Assembly (NCBI GenBank): GCA_031275255.1
Contig: JAISPA010000193.1
Coordinates: 1 to 13,381, forward strand
Source: Acidaminococcales bacterium
Lineage (GTDB): Bacteria > Bacillota > Negativicutes > Acidaminococcales > JAISLQ01
Length of the DNA: 13,381 nucleotides
Direction of reading: 5' to 3'
The position numbers were made by a program, and so were the translations under genes. Every line of letters begins with the position of its first letter. The first letter of the stretch is position 1. Below the pieces are notes generated by a model. That model worked only from the letters and a program-made list of their open reading frames with translations. It had not been told where the DNA came from and made no database searches. Below are positions 1-5,724 of the stretch, in pieces.

Positions 1-309
1 TTTGTCCAAATTCGGGGCGAACCCTGAAATCAGAAGCTGTACCACCGTGACGAAGCCTGCGATCAACACAATGAAGATAGGAATGCGGATCTCGGTTGGG
101 ACGAGTTTGCGTATGGCCGACACGGCTATGTTCGAGCCGATCAAAACCACCATAGCCGCCAGTCCCATACCGACCCCGTTCGCGGCGCTGGTGGAAACCG
201 CCAGAGTCGGACACAGCCCAATGCACTGCACCAGGGTAGGATTTTCATCGACAATGCCGTTTTTGACGATTTTCAGATTTTCTTTCATATTATCAGCAAA
301 GGGGTTCAT
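1..309 (-). CDS. rnfE: Rnf complex subunit RnfE (N-terminal part, cut by window edge)
   Basis: Integral membrane subunit of the Rnf ferredoxin:NAD+ oxidoreductase, which couples electron transfer to Na+ or H+ translocation. The first 103 codons are present and the frame is open to base 1. The protein starts MNPFADNMKENLKIVKNGIV and contains NPTLVQCIGLCPTLAVSTSAANGVGMG, the Rnf/Nqr transmembrane family hallmark with its conserved cysteine. Two hydrophobic segments follow (about residues 45-70 and 78-98). The ATG at 307-309 has a strong GGAGG eight bases upstream, inside the end of rnfG, and only one base separates the rnfG stop from this start, so the two are probably translationally coupled. 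RnfA and RnfB would be expected next, beyond the left edge. Telling RnfE from the paralogue RnfA rests on the C-D-G-E order and on the N-terminal sequence. Confidence 0.93.
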   Translation of the reverse strand, partial: MNPFADNMKENLKIVKNGIVDENPTLVQCIGLCPTLAVSTSAANGVGMGLAAMVVLIGSNIAVSAIRKLVPTEIRIPIFIVLIAGFVTVVQLLISGFAPNLDK

Positions 310-310
310 T

Positions 311-949
311 TCAATTTCCTCCTCTGAGGTTGTTCTTCCAGTAGTCCAAGGCAGCGTTAACCCCGTTCGTAACGGCGGCCGAGGTGACGGTCGCCCCCGA
401 TATGGCCTGCACCTGATCGGGCGCGCCGGATACGCTTTTCACGAGGATTAACTTCTCCGTTTCCCGGTTTTCGTACTGCCTGGAAAATGCAGGAAGCGTG
501 ATCTTCGCGCCGAGCCCCGGTGTCTCGGAATGCTTTAGGATGCGGATGGCACGAAGTTTTCCCGTTTCCGTGATCCCGACGATAAGCTCGAACAATCCGC
601 CGTACCCCTTGGAGGCCACCGTGAAACAGTACCCCACCGGCCGGTTGTCATCCAATGCCTTCTGCACGCCTTGGATCATCGGATCCGCGTCCGGCGCGAG
701 TTCGATCGGCGAAAAAGATCGGGCCTCGGGGAGCGCCTCTGACAAAATCTCGTTGCGAAGCCGTTCCTGCGTTTTACGTATCGGCTCAAGCGTGATTTCG
801 TAGACGAGTCCCAAAATGACGCCCGTGACGGCGGCGACGATGAAAAGGATCAAACCCAGCCGGAGAATTTTTCGCCCGCCCTCAGAGTCGGAACCACCGG
901 AGTTGGAAAACACCCGTGCCCGACCGGTTTGCGCGTTACCTGCCGCCAC
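311..949 (-). CDS. rnfG: Rnf complex subunit RnfG (FMN-binding)
   Basis: Membrane-anchored flavoprotein that carries electrons within the Rnf complex. One transmembrane helix (about residues 28-50, LGLILFIVAAVTGVILGLVY) precedes a soluble FMN-binding domain on the outer face of the membrane. The C-terminal motif SGATVTS gives the threonine (about T187) that in this family carries covalently bound FMN. I chose the GTG at 947-949 because GGGGAGG lies nine bases upstream; an earlier in-frame GTG at 971-973 would add eight residues but has no good ribosome site. With this start the gene overlaps the end of rnfD by 14 bases. About 25 hydrophilic residues precede the membrane helix, more than I expect for clostridial RnfG, so a later non-ATG start is possible. 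Otherwise the length (212 aa) is normal and the protein appears intact. Confidence 0.92.
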   Translation of the reverse strand: MAAGNAQTGRARVFSNSGGSDSEGGRKILRLGLILFIVAAVTGVILGLVYEITLEPIRKTQERLRNEILSEALPEARSFSPIELAPDADPMIQGVQKALDDNRPVGYCFTVASKGYGGLFELIVGITETGKLRAIRILKHSETPGLGAKITLPAFSRQYENRETEKLILVKSVSGAPDQVQAISGATVTSAAVTNGVNAALDYWKNNLRGGN

Positions 950-1883
950 GGTTTTTCGCCTCCCCGAAGACACGCGGCGCCGTCATCCTGTCGATGATTG
1001 GCACAGTGAGATTCATGATTAAAATGGAGTAGGCTACGCCCTCCGGGTAGCCTCCGAAGGTTCGAATTAACGAGGTGAGGACTCCGCAGCCGAGAGCGAA
1101 AATGGCCTGGCCTTCGGGCGTCATAGGGCTTGTCACGTAATCTGTCGCCATGAAGATAGCCCCTAGCATCAGGCCGCCGGTCATGATTTCGAGCAACGGA
1201 CCGCCGGCGCGTCCGAAAATCACGGACGCAACCGCCACCGTGGCGATATACGTGACAGGGATTATCCATGAGATGATTCTCTTGAAGACCAGGATGCCGC
1301 CACCCATAAGCAAGGCCAGAACGGATGTCTCGCCGATACAGTATCCGATATGGCCGAAGAATGCATCCGCCAGAGACGGTAATATTGCTCCTATAGGCGC
1401 CGCCGCGCCATTCTTGAGAATTGCAAGCGGCGTAGCGCCGCTGACGCCGTGTACAGGCCAGCTGGTCATAGCGGCGGGCCAGCAGATGAGCATCATCGCG
1501 CGCCCTGCCAGAGCCGGGTTCACGATGTTCTGTCCAATTCCGCCGAAAAAGTGCTTGACGACGACCATGGCGAAGACGGAACCGCACACTGCCATCCATA
1601 ACGGGATCGCGGGCGGGATGTTGTAGGCGAGAAGCAGTCCTGTCACGGCGGCAGACAGATCCGATACGGTGATTTTCTGCTTCGCGGCCTTTTGCCAGGC
1701 GGCCTCGGCCGCTACGCAGGAGGCGATGCAGACGGCGGCGACTAAAACTGAGCGCGGCCCCAGAAACCAGATTCCGGCGAATCCCGACGGCGCCAGAGCG
1801 ATCATCACCCAGGCCATGATTCGCGCCGTGCTCATTTCGGATCTTATATGCGGCGAACTCGCGACTACGAGAAGACGTCTCAC
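936..1883 (-). CDS. rnfD: Rnf complex subunit RnfD (membrane flavoprotein)
   Basis: Polytopic inner-membrane subunit of Rnf, homologous to NqrB. The 315 residues are mostly hydrophobic helices. Near the N-terminus SSPHIRSEMSTARIM matches the family's conserved SSPHIR opening. VSGATPL at residues 148-153 contains the threonine (T151) expected to carry covalent FMN, and TDYVTSPMTPEG is the conserved C-terminal loop. The start is GTG (1881-1883), overlapping the rnfC stop in a GTGA, so translation is likely coupled to rnfC. Because rnfC is frameshifted upstream, ribosomes would stop about 870 bases before this start; if the lesion is real, rnfD translation may be reduced. A long open frame (850-1893) in another minus-strand frame is a shadow of this gene. 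Confidence 0.95.
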   Translation of the reverse strand: MRRLLVVASSPHIRSEMSTARIMAWVMIALAPSGFAGIWFLGPRSVLVAAVCIASCVAAEAAWQKAAKQKITVSDLSAAVTGLLLAYNIPPAIPLWMAVCGSVFAMVVVKHFFGGIGQNIVNPALAGRAMMLICWPAAMTSWPVHGVSGATPLAILKNGAAAPIGAILPSLADAFFGHIGYCIGETSVLALLMGGGILVFKRIISWIIPVTYIATVAVASVIFGRAGGPLLEIMTGGLMLGAIFMATDYVTSPMTPEGQAIFALGCGVLTSLIRTFGGYPEGVAYSILIMNLTVPIIDRMTAPRVFGEAKNRGGR

Positions 1884-3258
1884 TTCTTTTCACCTGCGCT
1901 TTTTGCTGTCTGAGTTTTTTTACGGGCGGCCATCACTCCGGCTTTGCCGTCCCGGCAAGTTTGAGTAAGGTAGCGTTTTGCAGGACACATATAGGTACAG
2001 CTTCCGCACTCAATACAGTTCATACCGCCCATCGCCTCAAATTCCGCGTACTCCCGCAGCCTTACGGCGCGATCCAGCGAGGACGGGAGCAGTCTCATAG
2101 GGCAGGCCCTGGCGCACCGGCCGCACCGGATGCAGTTCGACTCCTCCACCTGGGGCGCCGAGCGCGCCGTGAGGGCGAGAATGCCGGATGTTCCCTTCGT
2201 GACGGGAACGTCGAGCGCTCTCATGGAAATCCCCATCATCGGGCCGCCGGACAGGACTTTCGCGGGTTCTTCGGCGAAGCCCCCGGCCGCCTCGATAAGC
2301 TCGCGTACGGAGACTCCGAGCGGCGTCAGGAAATTTTTGGGATTTGCCACTGCGTCCCCGGTCACAGAAACAATTCGCTCCGTGACCGGAATACCCTCGA
2401 CAACCGCCCGCCAGATATGGTACAGCGTGCGGACGTTGATCACCAGACACCCCACGTCAGCCGGCAGGGCGCCGGACGGAATTTCCTGCCCTGTCACCGT
2501 GTAGATCAGCATTTTTTCCGCTCCCTGAGGATATTTAGCCCGGTGAAGCATAACGCGGATACCTTTGCCGTCCGGTAACAAATCCCGCCCAGAGATTTCC
2601 CTCCGCATTCGCGCGGCGGCCTCCGGTTTGTTGGCCTCTATGACGATGATCCCCTCGGCCTCCGGGAAGAGGCGCAGGCAGATCTCCATGCCTCCGGCGA
2701 TGGCCTTCGGATATTCAAGCATCAGTCGGTTGTCACAGTTGAGAAACGGCTCGCACTGGCGCCGTTGGCAATAATCCACCGGATGTTTTTCCCCGGCGGC
2801 GGCGAGAGTTTGACGTGGGTCGGGAAAGTCGCCCCGCCCATGCCGACGATTCCGGCCTCACGGATGATTTTGACATATTCTTTGGGTTCCAGCGCCCGGA
2901 AATCCCTGTGGGGCAATAGTGCCGATCCGTACTCGAAGAGTCCGTCGTTTTCGATGATTACGCATAGTTCGAGATTCCCCGGTATCGTCATTCTCATCCC
3001 GATATCCTTCACCGTTCCCGAGGCGGACGACAGAACCGGAGAGGAGACGAACTCCTCCGCATCCGCGATTTTCTGACCGGTCAAAACTTTGTCGCCTTTT
3101 TTCACGAGCGGGACGCAGGGTGCGCCGATATGCTGCGACATTGGATATACGAGGTCGCAGCGAGGGCGAAAGGATTCTATTTCTTTGTTTGCGGTGGTTT
3201 CTTTGTTGCCCGGCGGATGCACTCCGCCCCTGAAGGTGTGTAACCTCAAACTCATCAT
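1880..3258 (-). pseudogene. rnfC: Rnf complex subunit RnfC, interrupted by a one-base deletion
   Basis: Soluble NADH-side subunit of Rnf carrying FMN/NADH sites and two [4Fe-4S] clusters. The first frame (3258-2722) reads the typical opening LHTFRGGVHPPGNKE and the glycine-rich GMGGATFPTHVKLSPP, then WIIANGA, and then runs into unrelated residues and a stop. The second frame (to 1880) picks up CEPFLNCDNRLMLEYP and continues to the end, with two ferredoxin motifs, CIRCGRCARACP and CIECGSCTYMCP. The conserved NGAECEP has lost one base of its GAG codon between 2757 and 2758; restoring a G gives one frame of about 459 codons, the normal family length. All other family landmarks are intact, so the lesion is recent or is a sequencing error. 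AAGGGAG lies just before a double ATG; the second (3253-3255) is better spaced. No convincing promoter was found immediately upstream. Confidence 0.9.
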
Positions 3259-3302
3259 ACTCCCTTGAACCGGATCGTTTTGAATACAATATCAACAACT
3301 TA

Positions 3303-3463
3303 TACTGTTCCCCGGCTAAAAACATGGATAAGATTTGCGAGCCGATTTGCCGCCCTGCGGGGCGCAAAACACAGGCGGACCCGGAAGGTCCGGCGAGGAT
3401 TTGCAACAAAGCAGTGTAGCAAAGCAGCCGCAAAGATGCCATGGTTTTAGCTGGGGAATAGTA
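3303..3463. repeat. 161-bp MITE-like element with 25-bp terminal inverted repeats
   Basis: The left arm (3303-3327, beginning TACTGTTCCCCGGCTAAAAA) and the right arm (3439-3463, ending TTTTAGCTGGGGAATAGTA) are inverted copies with 22 of 25 positions matching by hand alignment. The 111 bases between encode nothing recognisable but hold two hairpins: TTGC-GCCC pairing with GGGC-GCAA around 3347-3367, and CGGACC/GGTCCG around 3376-3392. I see no clear target-site duplication. The left end lies 45 bases upstream of the rnfC start, so it may form part of the rnfC leader. Naming it a MITE is inference from structure alone. Confidence 0.5.
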
Positions 3464-3473
3464 AGTATTAAGC
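3406..3473 (+). repeat. Dispersed repeat, copy 1 (direct repeat with 3957-4020)
   Basis: From ACAAAGCAG to ATTAAGC this stretch matches 3957-4020 at 58 of 64 aligned positions, apart from a 4-base insertion (AAGT) near its right end. Inside are three CAAAG-initiated subunits spaced 11 to 13 bases apart, followed by GATGCCATGGTTTTAGC and GGGGAATAGT. Its right half is the right arm of the inverted-repeat element at 3303-3463. Confidence 0.75.
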
Positions 3474-3501
3474 AGGACCAGGGCTTTGCCCCATAACAAG
3501 C

Positions 3502-3529
3502 AGGGGAATCGTCCCCTCAGCCTATTTTT
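3502..3529 (+). terminator. Possible weak terminator hairpin
   Basis: AGGGGA (3502-3507) pairs with TCCCCT (3512-3517) around an ATCG loop. A five-T run follows seven bases later. It sits after a smaller GGGC-TTT-GCCC hairpin (3481-3491). The gap before the T run makes termination doubtful, and no plus-strand gene lies upstream. It may simply be part of the repeat landscape. Confidence 0.2.
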
Positions 3530-3650
3530 GTGTTATTATTAGTTTGATCCGCCATTGCCGCTCCCCTCGCGCTGCTGTTTGCAATTTTAATGCAACAGAA
3601 AATAACTCTGACGGGTATTTTTTACGGATTTGAGCAATTCATTTTACAAA

Positions 3651-3679
3651 TTATCCTTTTAATTAACAAAATAGGATAA
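3651..3679. repeat. AT-rich bulged palindrome 1
   Basis: TTATCCTTTT (3651-3660) can pair with AAAA and GGATAA (3668-3679) with a two-base TA bulge, leaving a loop AATTAAC. It lies in the most AT-rich part of the window. Its function is unknown. Confidence 0.5.
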
Positions 3680-3720
3680 AATAAGAAAAATATGAGATTT
3701 ATTTACATATTTTTGTATAT

Positions 3721-3750
3721 GCTGTTATATTTCAAAATATTATAAACAGC
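3721..3750. repeat. AT-rich bulged palindrome 2
   Basis: GCTGTTATATTT (3721-3732) pairs with AAATAT (3735-3740) and AACAGC (3745-3750) with a four-base TATA bulge, giving a 12-bp stem and a two-base loop. As with its neighbour at 3651-3679, one arm carries a small bulge. Its role is unknown; no T run follows that would make it an ordinary terminator. Confidence 0.55.
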
Positions 3751-3803
3751 AATAGGTACAATAAATTCAATTTTGAAATTTTTTTCAACTTTCCCTGTTC
3801 TGA

Positions 3804-3831
3804 CATCATCCCCGCATACGCGGGAGTGTTC
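3804..3831 (-). repeat. Solitary hairpin resembling a type I-E CRISPR repeat
   Basis: On the minus strand the stretch contains CTCCCGCGTATGCGGGGATGA, very close to the core of type I-E repeats (CCCCGC, four-base loop, GCGGGGATGA). There is only one copy. No second copy lies at the 60-base spacing expected on either side, and no cas gene is in the window. It is therefore not a CRISPR array. It is either an isolated relic repeat or a chance hairpin. Confidence 0.3.
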
Positions 3832-3928
3832 GTGCTAATATAACAACCTATAGCCTATAAAGCAAAGAATTATTGGCCAAAATAAAACAGCCCAAACAAC
3901 TGCTTCCCCTTCCGGCTGTGCTTTTATT

Positions 3929-3952
3929 CATGGTTTTAGCCGGGGGAAAGTA
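3929..3952 (+). repeat. Dispersed repeat core, third copy
   Basis: CATGGTTTTAGCCGGGGGAA followed by AGTA matches the core of the copy at 3440-3463 at 21 of 24 positions. It lacks the CAAAG subunits upstream and abuts the full copy at 3957-4020, so the two cores are in tandem about 62 bases apart. Confidence 0.6.
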
Positions 3953-3956
3953 TCAA

Positions 3957-4020
3957 ACAAAGCAGTATGGCAAAGCAACCGCAAAGATGCCATGATTTTA
4001 GCTTGGGAACAGTATTAAGC
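3957..4020 (+). repeat. Dispersed repeat, copy 2 (direct repeat with 3406-3473)
   Basis: This stretch matches 3406-3473 at 58 of 64 aligned positions, including the CAAAG triplet array and the core CATGATTTTAGCTTGGGAAC. Both copies end ATTAAGC, which may mark the boundary of the repeat unit. Confidence 0.75.
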
Positions 4021-4045
4021 CTGTTTTGAGTGCGCAAAACGCACG

Positions 4046-4070
4046 AAAAAAATCACCCGCTATGCGGGTG
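4046..4070 (-). terminator. Rho-independent terminator, distal, for the mtaB operon
   Basis: On the minus strand CACCCGC-ATA-GCGGGTG forms a perfect 7-bp stem with a three-base loop, followed directly by ATTTTTTT. This is a textbook intrinsic terminator for transcripts coming from mtaB. It lies about 320 bases past the mtaB stop. A further small hairpin (GTGCG/CGCAC, 4030-4044) follows it. Confidence 0.75.
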
Positions 4071-4087
4071 CGCGCAGGAAGTTACAC

Positions 4088-4154
4088 AAAAAATCACCTT
4101 TCCGCTATATTGTAGATGTTCAAGCGGCCGCAATACGGAAGAAAAGGTGATTTT
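4088..4154 (-). terminator. Long hairpin with T run, proximal terminator candidate
   Basis: AAAATCACCTTT (4090-4101) is the exact inverse of AAAGGTGATTTT (4143-4154), and the stem continues through CCG/CGG and TATTG/CAATA to an 18-base loop. On the minus strand the stem ends in GGTGATTTTTTG, giving a six-T run. It would act just before the 4046-4070 terminator and shares GGTGATTTTTT with it. It also abuts the transposase relic, so it could instead be the end hairpin of an old IS200-type element. Confidence 0.55.
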
Positions 4155-4156
4155 GA

Positions 4157-4347
4157 GGCTCAAAAGGCAAACAGTTTGTCGCATACGAAATAGTTGTGCA
4201 AGTACCGCATTTCTGGGCAGAGGACCATTATGCCAGCATGGTGGGACTAAATGCGGAAACGTTCAAAAAGTACATTCAGGAACAGAAAAAACATGGTACA
4301 ATCCTGATAAGTTAAAAGAGTACGGGAACCTCTTAAGGGGCAAGTAA
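4157..4347 (+). pseudogene. IS200-type TnpA transposase remnant (C-terminal part)
   Basis: The frame 4157-4315 reads FWAEDHYASMVGLNAETFKK followed by YIQEQKKHGT. From memory of the family this matches the C-terminal part of IS200/IS605 Y1 transposases (FWAEGYYVSTVGLN...YIQEQEKHD). After about 4298 the match moves to another frame, which reads NPDKLKEYGNLLRGK and stops at 4347, like the family ending DKLSVKEYEDPFKG. So the fragment is frameshifted. The N-terminal HUH motif and most of the protein are absent. It is dead as a transposase, and it lies antisense to any read-through transcript of mtaB. No partner TnpB is present. Confidence 0.65.
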
Positions 4348-4392
4348 TACGACCTGCCCTTTAGGAGGGGAGAAAGTGGCAAGGGCTTGTTT

Positions 4393-5724
4393 TTATAAAC
4401 GCATGTTGGTAGGTATTTTAGCCGCTGTCATGGCCAGCTTTGCTGTAACGCCGCCCGCTTCAAGACCGGTAATCAGCACGCGGGCAATCCCGCCCAAGAG
4501 AGAGTTGTCCAAAGGCGCGAAAGCTTTCGCGTAATCATCGGTCAGCCCGGTCATAAGCGTTTCTCCTTCCGCCTGTTCAAACAGGACCTCCCGCTCTTTA
4601 CCCAAGAGGCCGCTTAAAAATTTTTCTTCCGACTTTTTCGCTATCCGTGCCAGTTCTTTTGTGCGGGCGATCTTCTCCTCCCGGCCGACCTGTCCAGAAA
4701 AATCTGCGGCGGGCGTACCCGCGCGCGGCGAAAACGGAAATATATGCGCCCTGCTGAAAGCCATTTTCTCCACAAAAGCGCAGGTCTCGGCGAACATCGC
4801 CGGTGTTTCGCCGGGAAAGCCGGCAATGATGTCGGTGGTGATCGCTACGTCGGGGACGCAGCAGCGAACTTCGTCTACAATCCGCTGAAAATCAGCCGTC
4901 CCGTAAGGCCTTTTCATGGCCCGCAGAACGGCGTCGCAGCCTGACTGCAAGGGTAGATGCAAGTGCCGGCAAAGCCGCCGGTCGTTTTTCAGGAGGGAGA
5001 GAAGCTCAAAGTCCAGCTCCGTCGGTTCGATCGAACCCAGCCGCAGTCTTTCCAAGTTGTCAACCGACAAGGCTGTTTTCACGGCGGCGCAAAGGTTGCC
5101 GGCGGCGGGTTTTTCCGCGCCGTAGGCGCCGAGATGTATGCCTATGAGCACTATTTCACGAAAGCCGGCCTCTACCAGCCGGGATGTTTGCGTCCGCACG
5201 CTCTCCAGCGGGCGCGAGCGCGAAGGCCCCCGGGCGTAAGGAATGACGCAATAACTGCAATACTGGTCGCAGCCTTCCTGTATTTTAAGATAGGCGCGGG
5301 TACGTGTATTTACATTGCCTGACGGCAATTCCTCAAACCCCGCGTCCAGCGAAAGAGCGCCCGCCGCGTCCAGGCAACCGGATTGCCGGGCTTTTTCCAC
5401 CAAAGAAACGATTTCCCGCCGCCTGTCCGTACCGACGATTAAATCCACTCCTTTGATGTGCTTAACCGCTTCGGCGCCGATCTGAGGATAACAGCCGGTT
5501 ACGGCGATCACGGCATTGGGGTTTTGCCGCGCGGCGCGCCGGATCAGCTGGCGGGATTTATGCTCAGCGGTGTCGGTTACGACACAGGTATTTATTATAT
5601 AAACGTCGGCAGGCTCCGTAAAGTCCACAGCCAAATAACCGGCCTGGCGGAACAGCTGTTCCATGGCGCCGCTGTCCGCTTGATTGACCTTGCAGCCGAG
5701 CGTCAGAAAAGCCACTTTACGCAT
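4393..5724 (-). CDS. mtaB: tRNA N6-threonylcarbamoyladenosine (t6A37) methylthiotransferase MtaB
   Basis: Radical SAM enzyme that adds a methylthio group to t6A at position 37 of ANN-decoding tRNAs (ms2t6A), aiding decoding. The N-terminal UPF0004 domain supplies three cluster cysteines, C11 (TLGCKVNQAD), C47 (NTCVVTD) and C78 (VTGCYPQ). The radical SAM motif is C152-x3-C156-x2-C159 (GCDQYCSYCVIPYARG). A TRAM-like C-terminal region follows, and the length (443 aa) is normal. The CKVNQ opening and IPYARG after the cluster favour MtaB over MiaB or RimO. The ATG at 5722-5724 overlaps the rsmE stop by eight bases and has GGGAG seven bases upstream within rsmE, so translation is coupled. It is the last gene of the hrcA operon; the same order (yqeT-yqeU-yqeV) is known in B. 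subtilis. Confidence 0.95.
   Translation of the reverse strand: MRKVAFLTLGCKVNQADSGAMEQLFRQAGYLAVDFTEPADVYIINTCVVTDTAEHKSRQLIRRAARQNPNAVIAVTGCYPQIGAEAVKHIKGVDLIVGTDRRREIVSLVEKARQSGCLDAAGALSLDAGFEELPSGNVNTRTRAYLKIQEGCDQYCSYCVIPYARGPSRSRPLESVRTQTSRLVEAGFREIVLIGIHLGAYGAEKPAAGNLCAAVKTALSVDNLERLRLGSIEPTELDFELLSLLKNDRRLCRHLHLPLQSGCDAVLRAMKRPYGTADFQRIVDEVRCCVPDVAITTDIIAGFPGETPAMFAETCAFVEKMAFSRAHIFPFSPRAGTPAADFSGQVGREEKIARTKELARIAKKSEEKFLSGLLGKEREVLFEQAEGETLMTGLTDDYAKAFAPLDNSLLGGIARVLITGLEAGGVTAKLAMTAAKIPTNMRL

Larger units (their letters stand above)
3259..4392. other. 1.1-kb gene-free region between the mtaB operon and rnfC
   Basis: No intact gene is visible on either strand. From left to right it holds: a 161-bp inverted-repeat element (3303-3463); two small GC-rich hairpins (3481-3517); an AT-rich block (about 3590-3800) with two bulged palindromes; a lone CRISPR-like hairpin (3804-3831); further copies of the repeat core (3929-3952, 3957-4020); two terminator-like hairpins pointing left (4046-4154); and the remains of an IS200-type transposase on the plus strand (4157-4347). 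Its composition is clearly more AT-rich than the flanking genes, especially in the middle. It looks like a decayed insertion hot spot between two operons. Confidence 0.8.

Noticed and set aside
850..1893. A 347-codon open frame on the minus strand over rnfD
   Set aside because: Arg- and Gly-rich shadow of rnfD in another frame; RnfD itself has all family motifs.
1880..3258. Programmed ribosomal frameshifting as the explanation for rnfC
   Set aside because: No slippery heptamer, downstream pseudoknot or upstream Shine-Dalgarno-like stimulator was seen near 2757; a deletion or error is simpler.
3259..3330. Promoter immediately upstream of rnfC
   Set aside because: TATAAG and TTGATA occur but have no partner box at acceptable spacing.
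2858..3499. A 213-codon open frame on the minus strand across the repeat region and rnfC
   Set aside because: Its right part is translated repeat sequence and its left part is an out-of-frame reading of rnfC.
3804..3831. CRISPR array
   Set aside because: Only one repeat-like hairpin, no spacers and no cas genes.
4344..4394. Terminator directly after mtaB (GCCCTT 4356-4361 with AAGGGC 4381-4386, or GGGCA/TGCCC around 4338-4360)
   Set aside because: Stems are short with 12- to 19-base loops and have no T run on the minus strand; the hairpins at 4046-4154 are far better.
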